From Bacillota bacterium (lineage in GTDB: Bacteria > Bacillota > Clostridia > Clostridiales > Clostridiaceae): a DNA stretch of 64,000 bases. The stretch is from positions 1 through 64,000 of the forward strand of contig JAJXWH010000027.1 in NCBI GenBank assembly GCA_021781745.1, read 5' to 3'. The notes beneath the pieces are model-generated. The model searched no databases. It saw nothing but the letters and a program-made list of their open reading frames with translations, and had not been told where the DNA came from. This document shows, in pieces, positions 1-9,148 of the stretch (its first letter is position 1; each line of letters starts with the position of its first letter). Both the position numbers and the translations under genes were made by a program.

Positions 1-146
1 AATGTTTTTGTCTTGCAAATATAAAATATCTCAACTTTTTAGGGGTGGCAAGTTATTTATATAAAAAATAAGAAAAATCAAAGGGTTGCTGTCTTAGTTA
101 GATAAAAAACTTTGACAGTACCTTTAATATGAAAGGGGTGAAAGCT

Positions 147-443
147 ATGAAAGTTGAATTTTGTCTCATAGATAGTGGTGATATTGTATTTACAAAAGAG
201 TCAAAGGATTTGAAAGATATAATAGATGTTATTACTAAAGTAGGAACAGAAATAAATTTGTTTTTTAACAAAGATGATTTCATCCATGGATATGTACAAA
301 GCATTATGTATCAAGTTAATGCTGAAAGTAATGATGAAAGTCTAAGGATATATTTTTCAAACGACTATAAAAAATCAAAAGTTAAAGAAAGAATATCGAG
401 TGAACACTTGAGTACTACCAAAATAAACGAAAAGAATAAATGA
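147..443 (+). CDS. small hypothetical protein, 98 aa
   Basis: I do not recognise this family. The predicted protein is soluble, 98 residues, with a beta/alpha-like N-terminal half (KVEFCLIDSGDIVF then a charged helix) and a polar, Lys/Glu/Ser-rich tail. I place the start at the ATG at 147 because an AAAGGGGTG ribosome binding site (132-140) lies six bases before it; an in-frame ATG at 129 overlaps that site and would add only six residues. There is no signal peptide or membrane segment. It is followed by a 194-bp gap before the deacetylase gene, so it is probably transcribed alone. Function unknown. Confidence 0.6.
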   Translation: MKVEFCLIDSGDIVFTKESKDLKDIIDVITKVGTEINLFFNKDDFIHGYVQSIMYQVNAESNDESLRIYFSNDYKKSKVKERISSEHLSTTKINEKNK

Positions 444-637
444 GTAAAGTAAAATTAAACTTTACAAAATCACTGCATATATTATTTTCTTAAGAAAGAT
501 TTAATAATATTATAACTTTATTTTACGAGAAGTTTGTGGAATATTATGGTAACATATGATATGAATTGATTTAAAAATAATTCCTACAAAGTAGCTTAAT
601 TGTAAAATAAAATTTTAATAAATAGAAGGAGATATAT

Positions 638-1609
638 ATGGAGAGACTAAAAGGTAAAATAAATAGAAGAAAAAAACATTTTATAGTGCTAACAAAATTA
701 TTATTATGTTTATTTGCAGCAGGTATTGTAGTATCAATTAGTTTTAATCAAGCTATTAAGACCTATAGTTATGATACAGAAGAAAAGACAGTCTCAGCAT
801 ATAATAAGGATAGTAAAGAGCAGACTACAAAAGACCAATCATCTGAAAATTTATCAATGAATGCAGAGGTAAAACCTGAAGTACAGAAGGAAACAAAAAT
901 AAATATGTCCTTTGATGGTGTTCCTCTTAGAAATGATAATGAAGGGGTACCTGTTATCTGTTACCATTCAGTAAGTAATAATCCAAATGAAAAAAGTCCA
1001 ATAATTATTCCTAAAGAAAAATTTAGACAGCAACTTCAAGCTATTAAAGACAATGGATACGTGACATTAACAACTAAACAACTTAATGAGTATCTGTACA
1101 AAGACATGCCTATTCCTGTGAAGAGTGTAGTAATATCTTTCGATGATGGGTATGAAAATAATTATACAGAAGCATATCCAATTCTAAAAGAATTAAATAT
1201 GACAGCGACCTTTTTTGTTATATCAAATTACTTGGATAGGCAATCATATTTAAATCCTAAAGAAATAAAAGAAATGAGTAATAATGGAATGGATATAGAA
1301 TCTCATACAGCTTCTCACTCTAAACTTTCTGATTTGCCATATGAAAGTCAAATTAAGGAACTTGAAGATTCAAAGGCAGCATTGGAAAATATAACTGGCA
1401 AATCAATTATAGCGGTTGCTTATCCAGAAGGGAAATATAATGAAGATACTAAAAAAGCAGTTTTAGAAGCAGGATACAGCATGGGCTTTACAATACAACG
1501 AGGTTATGCTGATAGAGATGATAATCCTGCCCAATTAAACAGAATATGTATAGATTATACCTTTAGAACAAACAATATACTTAATATATTGAAGAATTTA
1601 AAGAAATAG
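638..1609 (+). CDS. membrane-anchored polysaccharide deacetylase (NodB domain)
   Basis: A 323-residue extracytoplasmic carbohydrate esterase family 4 enzyme, expected to remove N-acetyl groups from peptidoglycan or another wall glycan. A basic N-terminus (GKINRRKKH) is followed by one hydrophobic segment at about residues 16-37 that acts as signal anchor, then a Ser/Lys/Glu-rich linker to about residue 90. The NodB fold shows the metal/catalytic motif SFDDGYENN (about 168), the SHTASHSKL histidine motif (about 222) and a YPEGKYN motif. The start has a GAAGGAGATATATATG ribosome binding site. No partner gene is adjacent; a hairpin terminator with T-tail lies downstream at 1710-1745, but beyond a promoter. 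The exact substrate cannot be told from sequence. Confidence 0.88.
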   Translation: MERLKGKINRRKKHFIVLTKLLLCLFAAGIVVSISFNQAIKTYSYDTEEKTVSAYNKDSKEQTTKDQSSENLSMNAEVKPEVQKETKINMSFDGVPLRNDNEGVPVICYHSVSNNPNEKSPIIIPKEKFRQQLQAIKDNGYVTLTTKQLNEYLYKDMPIPVKSVVISFDDGYENNYTEAYPILKELNMTATFFVISNYLDRQSYLNPKEIKEMSNNGMDIESHTASHSKLSDLPYESQIKELEDSKAALENITGKSIIAVAYPEGKYNEDTKKAVLEAGYSMGFTIQRGYADRDDNPAQLNRICIDYTFRTNNILNILKNLKK

Positions 1610-1652
1610 TCCGAACAAAAAGAAAAAAATATTACAAAATGTTCTGTGAAAA

Positions 1653-1681
1653 TTGACAAAATATAATATAAATTATAGAAT
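1653..1681 (+). promoter_or_regulatory. sigma-A type promoter TTGACA-N17-TAGAAT
   Basis: A consensus -35 TTGACA (1653-1658), a 17-bp spacer and TAGAAT (1676-1681) predict a transcript starting near 1688. Only about 20 nucleotides later a strong terminator hairpin begins (1710-1745), so the promoter either makes a very short RNA or a leader that must be read through to reach the ACT-domain gene at 1869. Confidence 0.55.
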
Positions 1682-1709
1682 AAAGATAGCAACTATGATG
1701 CTTTATTAG

Positions 1710-1745
1710 ATATTATCCAGTTCTGTAGAATTGGATAATATTTTT
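1710..1745 (+). terminator. strong intrinsic terminator / possible attenuator before the ACT gene
   Basis: A 15-bp stem (ATATTATCCAGTTCT paired with AGAATTGGATAATAT, one G-U pair, two-base loop) runs straight into five T residues. It lies 100 bp after the deacetylase gene and 124 bp before the ACT gene, and just downstream of a promoter at 1653-1681. It may simply end the deacetylase transcript, or attenuate the downstream operon. Confidence 0.75.
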
Positions 1746-1868
1746 AAGCATAAGATACAAAATAATAAGCCAATAATGTCGATTAAATTTAGCATTTTGA
1801 TTTGTTATTTTTTTGAATATGCTTAATTAATGAACTTAAAAATAAACTTATGAATGGAGTAGATAAGC

Positions 1869-2138
1869 ATGAAGGCAATATTAACAGTAATTGGGCAAGA
1901 TAAAGTTGGTATTATAGCAGGGGTAAGTCAAAAAATGCTAGAATATAGCATCAACATATTAGATGTTAACCAAACTATAATGCAAGGCTTTTTTACAATG
2001 ATAATGGTACTAGACTGTAAAGATATGAATGCTACGTTTGAAGAAGTGCGTGCAGGACTTACAGCTGAAGGGGAAAGACTTGGGGTAGAAATTAAGATTC
2101 AAAGAGAAGAAATATTTAAGTCAATGCATTCACTATAA
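1869..2138 (+). CDS. ACT domain protein, UPF0237 family
   Basis: An 89-residue protein consisting of a single ACT domain, the small ligand-binding beta-alpha-beta fold that usually senses amino acids. The N-terminus KAILTVIGQDKVGIIAGVSQ matches the GxDxxGI(I/V)A turn where ligands bind in ACT proteins, and length is as expected for UPF0237. A GGAG element sits nine bases before the ATG. The stop is only 13 bp from the next start, so it is co-transcribed with the PFL-family gene; this pair is widely conserved in Firmicutes and Archaea, which suggests the ACT protein regulates or partners the larger protein. Ligand unknown. Confidence 0.9.
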   Translation: MKAILTVIGQDKVGIIAGVSQKMLEYSINILDVNQTIMQGFFTMIMVLDCKDMNATFEEVRAGLTAEGERLGVEIKIQREEIFKSMHSL

Positions 2139-2151
2139 TTAGGAGGGGCTT

Positions 2152-3507
2152 ATGAATACTAATAATATACTTGAAACGATAAAAATGATTGAAGAAGAAA
2201 AACTGGATGTTAGAACTATAACTATGGGTATTTCGCTTCTTGATTGTATAGATCCAGATGGAGATAAAGCTAGAATTAAAATATATGATAAGATTACAAA
2301 ATCAGCAGAGCATTTAGTAGAAGTTGGTAGACAAATAGAAACTGAATTTGGTATTCCAATAGTAAATAAAAGAGTTTCAATAACTCCAATGTCAATAATC
2401 GCAGGAGCTACAAATGAAACTAGTTATGTTGAATTTGCAAGAACTTTAGATAGAGCAGCAGAAACTTTAGGCATAGACTTCTTAGGTGGATTTTCAGCTT
2501 TAGTTCAAAAAGGTTGTACTAAAGGAGATAAAATATTAATTAGCTCAATTCCAGAAGCATTAGCAGTAACAAAAAAAGTTTGTGCATCTGTAAATGTAGG
2601 TTGTACAAAATCTGGAATTAATATGAATGCTGTAAGAGATATGGCAGAAGTAATTAAGAGAACAGCAGAACTAACAAAAGATACAAAAGGATTCGGTTGT
2701 GCGAAATTGGTTATATTTGCAAATGCGGTAGAAGATAATCCATTTATGGCAGGGGCTTTCCATGGAGTTGGAGAAGCTGAAAGAATTATTAATGTTGGAG
2801 TAAGTGGACCAGGAGTTGTTAAGAGAGCTCTTGAAAAAGTAAGGGGAGCATCTTTCGATGTTGTTGCTGAAACAATCAAGCAAACTGCATTTAAGGTTAC
2901 AAGAATGGGTGAGTTAGTTGCGAACGAGGCATCAAGAAGATTAGATGTACCATTTGGTATAGTTGACTTATCTTTAGCTCCAACTCCAGCAGTGGGAGAT
3001 TCGGTTGCAGAAATTTTAGAAGAAATAGGATTAGAACAAGTAGGAACTCATGGTACAATTGCAGCATTAGCTATGCTTAATGATGCAGTAAAAAAAGGTG
3101 GAGTAATGGCGTGCAGCCACGTTGGAGGATTAAGTGGAGCTTTCATTCCTGTATCTGAAGATGCTGGTATGATAGATGCAGTTAATAGCGGATCATTAAA
3201 TCTAGAAAAGTTAGAAGGAATGACATGTGTATGCTCAGTTGGACTTGATATGATTGCAATTCCAGGAGATACTCCAGCATCAACAATTGCAGGTATGATA
3301 GCTGATGAAGCAGCAATTGGAGTTATAAATAATAAGACTACAGCTGTTAGAATTATACCAGCACCAGGATGTGAAGTGGGAGATATGGTTGAATTTGGAG
3401 GACTTCTAGGTAGAGCACCTGTAATGAAGGTAAATGGAAAGTCTTCAGAATTATTTGCTCAAAGAGGTGGAAGAATTCCTGCACCTATACATTCATTTAA
3501 AAATTAA
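2152..3507 (+). CDS. PFL family protein (UPF0210 / DUF711)
   Basis: A 451-residue cytoplasmic protein of the UPF0210 family, structurally related to the pyruvate-formate-lyase fold but of unproven activity. Gly/Ala-rich family signatures are clear throughout ([20 protein letters not shown] near residue 76, [18 protein letters not shown] near 117, the [20 protein letters not shown] stretch near 320, GRIPAPIHS at the C-terminus). Length is full for the family. It starts 13 bp after the ACT gene with an AGGAGGGGC ribosome binding site, and a T-tailed hairpin at 3519 ends the operon. The glycyl-radical motif of true PFL enzymes is not evident, so a direct lyase role should not be assumed. Confidence 0.9.
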   Translation: MNTNNILETIKMIEEEKLDVRTITMGISLLDCIDPDGDKARIKIYDKITKSAEHLVEVGRQIETEFGIPIVNKRVSITPMSIIAGATNETSYVEFARTLDRAAETLGIDFLGGFSALVQKGCTKGDKILISSIPEALAVTKKVCASVNVGCTKSGINMNAVRDMAEVIKRTAELTKDTKGFGCAKLVIFANAVEDNPFMAGAFHGVGEAERIINVGVSGPGVVKRALEKVRGASFDVVAETIKQTAFKVTRMGELVANEASRRLDVPFGIVDLSLAPTPAVGDSVAEILEEIGLEQVGTHGTIAALAMLNDAVKKGGVMACSHVGGLSGAFIPVSEDAGMIDAVNSGSLNLEKLEGMTCVCSVGLDMIAIPGDTPASTIAGMIADEAAIGVINNKTTAVRIIPAPGCEVGDMVEFGGLLGRAPVMKVNGKSSELFAQRGGRIPAPIHSFKN

Positions 3508-3518
3508 CAAAAAATCAA

Positions 3519-3557
3519 GACCTAAAAGATATTTTTATCTTTTAGGTCTATTTTTTA
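3519..3557 (+). terminator. intrinsic terminator of the ACT-PFL operon
   Basis: Perfect 12-bp stem GACCTAAAAGAT / ATCTTTTAGGTC with a six-base loop, followed by a T-rich tail. It lies 11 bp after the PFL stop codon. Confidence 0.85.
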
Positions 3558-3654
3558 TATCATATCTATTATAAATTTTGGGCAAAAATATTGATATAGA
3601 TTTTATCTTTAGTAATTTGAGAATAAGAATAATTTTAGTGGTAGCTATAAACTT

Positions 3655-3876
3655 CTAAAGGAAGAATAATAAAGGTAGCCAATTGAAGGCATTTCCGTAG
3701 TTATATCCATAGCTTCCATAGTTTCCATAGTTTCCGTAATTATAACCACAATTTCCATAGTTATATCCGCAATTTCCATAGTTTCCATAATTCATAGAAC
3801 CACCGTAAATTATATAATTATTTGTGCAACATTTTTTACTGCATTTATTATGATGATGTCCACAACATTTACTCAT
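3655..3876 (-). CDS. small Cys/His-headed, Gly/Tyr/Asn-repeat protein, 73 aa
   Basis: A low-complexity protein with three parts: a head crowded with potential metal ligands (CCGHHHNKCSKKCC, residues 4-17), a body built from repeats of NYGN and NCGYNYG (about residues 27-62), and a hydrophobic C-terminal tip LLFFL. A good AAAGGAGAAA ribosome binding site precedes the ATG, which supports it as real despite its composition. The codons of the body form a near-tandem DNA repeat. Composition recalls spore-coat or exosporium small proteins and adhesive Gly-Tyr proteins, but no family is recognised. It is transcribed alone, divergently from the MFS gene. Role unknown; surface or spore assembly and metal binding are inferences. 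Confidence 0.7.
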   Translation of the reverse strand: MSKCCGHHHNKCSKKCCTNNYIIYGGSMNYGNYGNCGYNYGNCGYNYGNYGNYGSYGYNYGNAFNWLPLLFFL

Positions 3877-3977
3877 TATTCATTTCTCCTTTTGTATATT
3901 AAAATCATTTGTTATAGTAGTAATATATTAAACATAATTAAAAAGTGTTACACATAAAGAAAAAATAAAATATATTC

Positions 3978-4006
3978 TTGAAAAATGAAGTTAAATAATA
4001 TAATAT
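3978..4006 (+). promoter_or_regulatory. promoter TTGAAA-N17-TAATAT for the MFS-TetR operon
   Basis: The -35 TTGAAA (3978-3983), a 17-bp spacer and -10 TAATAT (4001-4006) predict a start near 4013, exactly where the first operator-like inverted repeat begins. Confidence 0.5.
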
Positions 4007-4012
4007 AGATAT

Positions 4013-4041
4013 AGGAAACTTAAAAGCAAAAAGTAGTTTCT
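4013..4041 (+). promoter_or_regulatory. operator-like repeat, copy 1 (at predicted transcription start)
   Basis: The 29-bp site begins AGGAAACTTAAA and ends AGTTTCT, so its ends are inverted repeats (GAAACT / AGTTTC). A near-identical site recurs at 4135-4163. Its position at the predicted +1 and the downstream tetR gene suggest it is the regulator's own operator. Confidence 0.4.
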
Positions 4042-4075
4042 ATTAGGAAGTATGAAGTGCTAGCAAAGTAATAAA

Positions 4076-4094
4076 TACATACTGTATATATGTA
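4076..4094. promoter_or_regulatory. inverted repeat TACATA-N7-TATGTA
   Basis: A 6-bp inverted repeat separated by seven bases lies between the two operator-like copies in the MFS leader. Spacing resembles many TetR-family sites, but this could be chance in AT-rich DNA. Confidence 0.25.
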
Positions 4095-4134
4095 GGCTGT
4101 TAAAATAATACAAGTGACAAATTTTTTTATTATC

Positions 4135-4163
4135 AGGAAACTTAAAGTGAAGAATAAGTTTCT
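4135..4163 (+). promoter_or_regulatory. operator-like repeat, copy 2 (abutting the ribosome binding site)
   Basis: Begins AGGAAACTTAAA like copy 1 and ends TAAGTTTCT, giving an 8-bp inverted repeat GAAACTTA / TAAGTTTC. It ends just before the GAGAGGAGG ribosome binding site of the MFS gene, so as RNA it could also form a hairpin near the start. Confidence 0.4.
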
Positions 4164-4180
4164 TGAGAGGAGGTAGAGGT

Positions 4181-5413
4181 ATGAAAAATAGTAAGTTAAA
4201 TGGAAATAAAACTATCTTTATTATAACATTGGGGTTTGCATTAGGGATGAGACAAATGGCCATGACAATGGTTATGCCATTTTTGAGTGTTTACAGTAAA
4301 ACTTTGTTGTATAATACACCTATGTTTTCGGGAATAGCGTTAGGTATATTTGGTCTAATGCAAGCCATCTTTCAGATACCATATGGAATTTGGAGTGATA
4401 AAAAAGGGAATAGAATTGTTATGATAGTAGGTTTGTTTCAAGTTATTTTAGGATTGGTTATAGCTTATTTTGCATCCAATATTTATATGCTCATATTAGC
4501 AAGAGCGATGCAAGGGAGTGGGGCGGTTATAGCAGTAGGTTTTTCGTGGGTTTCAGGCATTAGTACAAATTCAAAAGAAAGAACAAGCTATTTAAGTATA
4601 ATTAGTATAATCATAGGTGTTGCAGCATCTTCTTCTTTTGCATTTGGGCCTTTAATCCATAGATTTGTTTCAGTGAAAAATATGTTTTTATATTCAGCAG
4701 TACTTATTTTTATTTCTTGGATTGTCATTATAGTTTTTTTGAATGATAATAATAACAGAAGAAAAGAAGGTTTAATGGAAAGTAATAATTTAAAAGAATT
4801 TAAGGGATTAAGAAATGAGAATAAGATTACAACAAGAGACGCTATCAAAAGCTTAATAAGAGACAAAAATTTTATAGCTTTTAATTTAGCAGCATTTATT
4901 AATAATTTTATTATGATTGGTGTATTTTATGCGATTCCACAATATTTAGAAGTAATTACTGGAATAGATGGAATGTGGAGGATTTTTATGCCTTCGGTTA
5001 TAATTGCAGTGCTTATTATGAGAATAGCTCTTAAAAGATTAGATAATTTACAAAGTATTAAATTTCTTATTATATCATTTTTATTATGTGCAATAGGCAT
5101 ATGCTTTTATTTCAATAAAAATTCCTTCCTATATATTTTCGTTGGGACAGTGTTATTTATGACTGGATATATCTCAATAAGTACGATTATATCAAATTTA
5201 AGTAATTTAATATTAGAAGATGAATATAGGGGAGCAGGAAATGGCATTATAAATAGTTTTCAATATATAGGTTCTTTTATAGGTTCGGTAATTGTTGCTG
5301 CTGCCTGGGTTAAAGGTGAAGCTTTAGCTTTTATAATACTGATACTAATTTCACTATTAGGTGCAGGCATAATAAAATTTTATGTTAAAGGAGAGGATTT
5401 TCATGAAAGATAG
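4181..5413 (+). CDS. MFS transporter, probable drug or metabolite exporter
   Basis: A 410-residue major facilitator superfamily protein with about twelve hydrophobic segments split by a polar central loop (about residues 196-225). The cytoplasmic loop signature GIWSDKKGNRIVMIVGL (about residue 75) matches the MFS motif A (GxxxDxxGrR), and MQGSGAVIAVGF resembles motif B/C of drug exporters of the DHA1 type. I use the ATG at 4181 because a GAGAGGAGG ribosome binding site precedes it; an upstream TTG would overlap that site. It overlaps the TetR gene by 11 bp, a typical pump-repressor operon. Substrate unknown. Confidence 0.85.
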   Translation: MKNSKLNGNKTIFIITLGFALGMRQMAMTMVMPFLSVYSKTLLYNTPMFSGIALGIFGLMQAIFQIPYGIWSDKKGNRIVMIVGLFQVILGLVIAYFASNIYMLILARAMQGSGAVIAVGFSWVSGISTNSKERTSYLSIISIIIGVAASSSFAFGPLIHRFVSVKNMFLYSAVLIFISWIVIIVFLNDNNNRRKEGLMESNNLKEFKGLRNENKITTRDAIKSLIRDKNFIAFNLAAFINNFIMIGVFYAIPQYLEVITGIDGMWRIFMPSVIIAVLIMRIALKRLDNLQSIKFLIISFLLCAIGICFYFNKNSFLYIFVGTVLFMTGYISISTIISNLSNLILEDEYRGAGNGIINSFQYIGSFIGSVIVAAAWVKGEALAFIILILISLLGAGIIKFYVKGEDFHER

Positions 5414-5951
5414 GATTTTGCAGGCCGTTTCTGAAAATATAAGTATATATGGTCTTAAAAAATTTAACTTAGATGTGGTATCTTCAGAGCTAAAAATAAG
5501 CAAAAAAACAATATACAAATATTTTTCTAGTAAAGATGAAATTGTAGAGGAGTATTTTAAGCAGATATTATCAATAGATAAAGAAAGCATATTAAATGTA
5601 CTAAAGGAGAAAATTTCTCTAAGTGAAAAGTTTCATAAAATAATTTATAGTTACCATAAATATAAATTACCAACAAATGTAATACAAGAAGTTAAATTAT
5701 ATTATCCTGAACAATGGGAAGAAATTAATAAATTTAAGGAATTTAAAGTGCAAGCCATCATTAATTTGCTGATGGATGCAAAAAATAATGGTGAAATAAA
5801 GGAAGTTGTAAATCTAAGTATAGTTACGCTGATTATCCAAAAAGTAAGTGAAGAACTTTTAGATGGAGAAATTTTGAGCGAAAATAACCTCAAACTGAAT
5901 TACGCAGCAGACCAAATATTGCAGATAATTTTAAATGGAATATTAAATTAA
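5403..5951 (+). CDS. TetR/AcrR family transcriptional regulator
   Basis: A 182-residue one-component regulator. The N-terminal helix-turn-helix is typical of TetR proteins: FNLDVVSSELKISKKTIYKY followed by FSSKDEIVEEYF (about residues 21-55), where TIYKYFSSK is the family's recognition-helix end. The C-terminal two thirds is a helical, divergent ligand domain. The start at 5403 is chosen because AAAGGAGAGG lies just before it; translation therefore begins inside the MFS gene (11-bp overlap), implying coupling. It most likely represses its own operon through the paired operator-like sites upstream of the MFS gene. Confidence 0.85.
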   Translation: MKDRILQAVSENISIYGLKKFNLDVVSSELKISKKTIYKYFSSKDEIVEEYFKQILSIDKESILNVLKEKISLSEKFHKIIYSYHKYKLPTNVIQEVKLYYPEQWEEINKFKEFKVQAIINLLMDAKNNGEIKEVVNLSIVTLIIQKVSEELLDGEILSENNLKLNYAADQILQIILNGILN

Positions 5952-6070
5952 GAAATACTATTTTAAAGATACAATTAGGTTTCTTTATGTTATAATATGC
6001 AAAGAGAAATTTAAGGCGCATTAATAAGTTAAATGTGCTTATGTTATAAGAAAAATAAGTAGGTGAAGAG

Positions 6071-8053
6071 ATGACAACTGAAAAGAAGTTTTTGCCAATA
6101 AGCAAAAAAGATATGAGAGAAAGAGGCTGGGATGAATTAGATTTTGTAATTGTTACAGCCGATGCATATATAGATCATCATAGTTTTGGTACTGCAATTA
6201 TTTCAAGGGTTTTGGAGTCTCATGGATACAAGGTAGGGATAATACCTCAGCCTGATTGGAATAACCTTTATGATTTTCAGAGATTAGGAAAACCTAAATA
6301 CGCATTTTTAGTTAACGGCGGTAATATGGATTCAATGGTTAATCATTATACTGTAAGCAAAAGATTGAGAGAGAAAGACTTTTATTCTCCTGGCGGCCAA
6401 ATGGGTCTTAGGCCTGATAGAGCAACAATTGTATATTGCAACAAAATAAGGGAAGCTTATAAGGATGTAGATATTGTAATTGGAGGAATAGAAGCGAGTC
6501 TTAGAAGGTTTGCTCACTATGATTATTGGAGTGACAAAGTAAGGAAATCAATACTGATTGACAGCACAGCAGATCTTTTAATTTACGGCATGGGTGAAAA
6601 ACAAATAGTAGCAGTTGCTGAAAGTTTAAAAAATAAAGTACGTGCCAAGGATATAACTTACCTTAGAGGAACTTGTTACACTGCAGAAAATTTAGACGAT
6701 ATACAGGATTATATTGAAATTCCTTCTTATAAAGAAGTTTGTGCTGATAGATATAAATACGCTGAAGCAAGTAAAGTTGAATACGAAGAACAAGATTCGG
6801 TGAGAGGGCACATTATTGTTCAAAAGCATGGAAGTAAATATTTAGTACAGAACATACCAGAAGCACCTTTAAACAGAGAAGAATTAGATGAAGTTTATAA
6901 TCTTCCTTATATGAGAGATTATCATCCTACATATGAGGGAAAAGGTGGAATAGCTGCAATTGAAGAAGTTAAATTTAGTACCGTAAGTTCAAGAGGCTGT
7001 TTTGGAGATTGCAAATTTTGTGCTATAACCTTTCATCAAGGCAGGGTTGTTCAAAGTAGAAGTAAAGAATCAATTTTACAGGAAGTTGAGGAAATTACAA
7101 ACCTTCCAGATTTTAAAGGTTATATACACGATGTTGGGGGACCTACAGCAAACTTTAGGAAACCAGCCTGCACAAGACAGCTAGCTTTTGGTGCATGTAA
7201 AGGAAAAGAATGTCTATCACCTGATGTTTGCAAAAACATGGAGGTGGATCATACTGAATATTTAGATTTGCTTAGATCAATAAGAAAAGTGCCAAAGGTT
7301 AAAAAAGCTTTCGTGCGTTCTGGACTTAGATACGACTATATTATGGCTGATAAAGATGATACTTTTCTTAAAGAATTAGTAGAGCACCATGTAAGTGGGA
7401 AATTAAAAGTTGCCCCAGAACACGTTTCAAAAGATGTTTTAAAATACATGGGGAAGCCAGCTGGAGAAACTTACAATAAATTTGTGGATAAGTTTGAAAG
7501 GATAACCAAAAAGCTTGGTAAGAAGCAATACATAATCCCTTACTTAATGTCATCTCACCCAGGTAGTACTTTGGAAGCTGCAATTGAACTTGCAGAATAT
7601 TTAAGAGACATAAATTATCAACCGGAGCAGGTACAGGATTTTTATCCAACACCAGGAACACCTGCGACAACAATGTATTATACGGGGCTCGATCCAATAA
7701 CAATGAAAGAAGTTTATGTACCAAAAACTAAGCATGAAAAAGCTATGCAAAGGGCGTTGCTTCAATTTAAAAATCCAAAGTATTATACACTTGTATATGA
7801 AGCATTAACTACAGCTGGAAGAACAGATCTGATTGGAAATGGACCTAAATGCCTTATTAGGGATAAAAAGAGTAGTGATAAAGCAGGGATGCGTGGTACA
7901 TATAATCAAAATCAATTTAATAAACAAACTAGTAAAAATGCTTTGAGTAAGGACAATAAAAAGAGAGTATCAAGTGAAAATCATAAATCAAAAAGAAGTG
8001 TTGGGAAGAATAGTATAAAAGCTAAAACAAAAAGTAAACATAGAAATTCATAA
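6071..8053 (+). CDS. ygiQ: YgiQ family radical SAM protein
   Basis: A 660-residue member of the UPF0313/YgiQ family. The N-terminal domain carries the family start ([28 protein letters not shown] split over residues 15-42) and the central radical SAM core binds a [4Fe-4S] cluster through [10 protein letters not shown] (Cys-x3-Cys-x2-Cys, about residue 313). Further cysteines occur in [16 protein letters not shown], also typical. The C-terminal tail after about residue 600 is Lys/Ser/Asn-rich and low complexity. An AGGTGAAGAG site precedes the ATG. It is a single-gene unit between a TetR gene and exonuclease III. Substrate is not established for the family. Confidence 0.93.
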   Translation: MTTEKKFLPISKKDMRERGWDELDFVIVTADAYIDHHSFGTAIISRVLESHGYKVGIIPQPDWNNLYDFQRLGKPKYAFLVNGGNMDSMVNHYTVSKRLREKDFYSPGGQMGLRPDRATIVYCNKIREAYKDVDIVIGGIEASLRRFAHYDYWSDKVRKSILIDSTADLLIYGMGEKQIVAVAESLKNKVRAKDITYLRGTCYTAENLDDIQDYIEIPSYKEVCADRYKYAEASKVEYEEQDSVRGHIIVQKHGSKYLVQNIPEAPLNREELDEVYNLPYMRDYHPTYEGKGGIAAIEEVKFSTVSSRGCFGDCKFCAITFHQGRVVQSRSKESILQEVEEITNLPDFKGYIHDVGGPTANFRKPACTRQLAFGACKGKECLSPDVCKNMEVDHTEYLDLLRSIRKVPKVKKAFVRSGLRYDYIMADKDDTFLKELVEHHVSGKLKVAPEHVSKDVLKYMGKPAGETYNKFVDKFERITKKLGKKQYIIPYLMSSHPGSTLEAAIELAEYLRDINYQPEQVQDFYPTPGTPATTMYYTGLDPITMKEVYVPKTKHEKAMQRALLQFKNPKYYTLVYEALTTAGRTDLIGNGPKCLIRDKKSSDKAGMRGTYNQNQFNKQTSKNALSKDNKKRVSSENHKSKRSVGKNSIKAKTKSKHRNS

Positions 8054-8066
8054 GCAAATAAGAAAA

Positions 8067-8106
8067 ACTGCCCTTATTGAACAACATCAATGGAGGGCGG
8101 TTTTTA
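8067..8106 (+). terminator. intrinsic terminator after ygiQ
   Basis: Stem ACTGCCCT / AGGGCGGT (one G-U pair) with a 19-base loop and a TTTTT tail, 14 bp after the ygiQ stop. Confidence 0.75.
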
Positions 8107-8236
8107 TAATAATTTCATGATATTCTTGGAAATAGGATAAGCATTATTATTATAACTATGTTGTTATTTTATTGGCAAATAGCATAAAAGTTTGAAGCTA
8201 TTTTAATATGGTTAGGTATGGATTTTGTATTAGTTG

Positions 8237-8245
8237 TGATATAAT
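8237..8245 (+). promoter_or_regulatory. extended -10 element TGATATAAT
   Basis: A perfect TATAAT with the TGn extension lies about 50 bp before the exonuclease III gene. No good -35 is seen 17 bp upstream, which fits an extended -10 promoter. Confidence 0.35.
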
Positions 8246-8295
8246 GATAATAATTATTATATGGAAACAATTTCGCTAGAGTTGGAGGAGAAAAA

Positions 8296-9054
8296 GTGAA
8301 GAAACTAATTTCATGGAATGTTAATGGTTTAAGAGCCTGTGTGAAAAAAGGCTTTTTAGATTTTTTTAAAGAATCAGATGCAGATATATTTTGTATTCAA
8401 GAAACAAAGCTACAGGAAGGCCAAATAGATTTGGATTTAGATGGATTCAATAGCTATTGGAATTATGCAGAAAAGAAAGGATACTCTGGAACGGCTGTCT
8501 TTACTAAAGAAGAGCCTCTAAGTGTCAAGATAGGTATTGGAATAGAAGAACATGATAATGAGGGTAGAGTCCTAACGCTGGAATTTAATGATTTCTATTT
8601 AGTAAATGTATATACTCCAAATTCCAAGCAAGCTTTAGAAAGACTTGATTATAGAATGGTATGGGAAGATGTTTTTAGGCAATATTTAAAGGAGCTTGAA
8701 AAAAAGAAGCCTATAATATTATGTGGAGATTTAAATGTCGCTCATAAAGAAATAGATCTTAAGAATCCAAAAGTAAATAGAAAAAATGCAGGATTTACAG
8801 ATGAAGAAAGGGATAAAATAACTCAATTATTAGATTCGGGATTTATTGATACATATAGATTTTTCTATCCAGATACTGAGGGGGCATACTCTTGGTGGTC
8901 ATATAGATTCAATGCCAGAGCTAATAATGCAGGATGGAGAATAGATTATTTCTTAGTTTCAGAATCTTTAAAAGATAAATTAGAAGATGCTAAAATTCAT
9001 ATGGATATCGAAGGGTCAGATCATTGTCCTGTAGAGCTTTTAATAAATCTTTAA
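8296..9054 (+). CDS. xth: exodeoxyribonuclease III (AP endonuclease)
   Basis: A 252-residue Mg-dependent base-excision repair enzyme that cleaves at abasic sites and trims 3' ends. All family motifs are present: SWNVNGLRAC at the N-terminus, QETKLQ (metal-binding Glu, about residue 36), NVYTPNS, GDLNVAHKEIDL (about 147, catalytic Asp/Asn), WRIDYFLVS and the terminal SDHCPV with the catalytic Asp-His. The start is GTG, with GGAGGAG seven bases upstream. Length matches the ExoA/Xth group. Single gene. Confidence 0.95.
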   Translation: MKKLISWNVNGLRACVKKGFLDFFKESDADIFCIQETKLQEGQIDLDLDGFNSYWNYAEKKGYSGTAVFTKEEPLSVKIGIGIEEHDNEGRVLTLEFNDFYLVNVYTPNSKQALERLDYRMVWEDVFRQYLKELEKKKPIILCGDLNVAHKEIDLKNPKVNRKNAGFTDEERDKITQLLDSGFIDTYRFFYPDTEGAYSWWSYRFNARANNAGWRIDYFLVSESLKDKLEDAKIHMDIEGSDHCPVELLINL

Positions 9055-9148
9055 TGAAAGAAACAAAAGGAATAAAATTTTACAATATGAGAATAAATTA
9101 GAGTAATGACAGATAAACTAACAAATTTATTTTATGGAGAATAGAGAT

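Noticed and set aside
2505..2879. Open frame of 124 codons on the minus strand inside the PFL-family gene
   Set aside because: Antisense shadow of a strongly conserved gene; no ribosome binding site and protein composition typical of reverse-frame reading.
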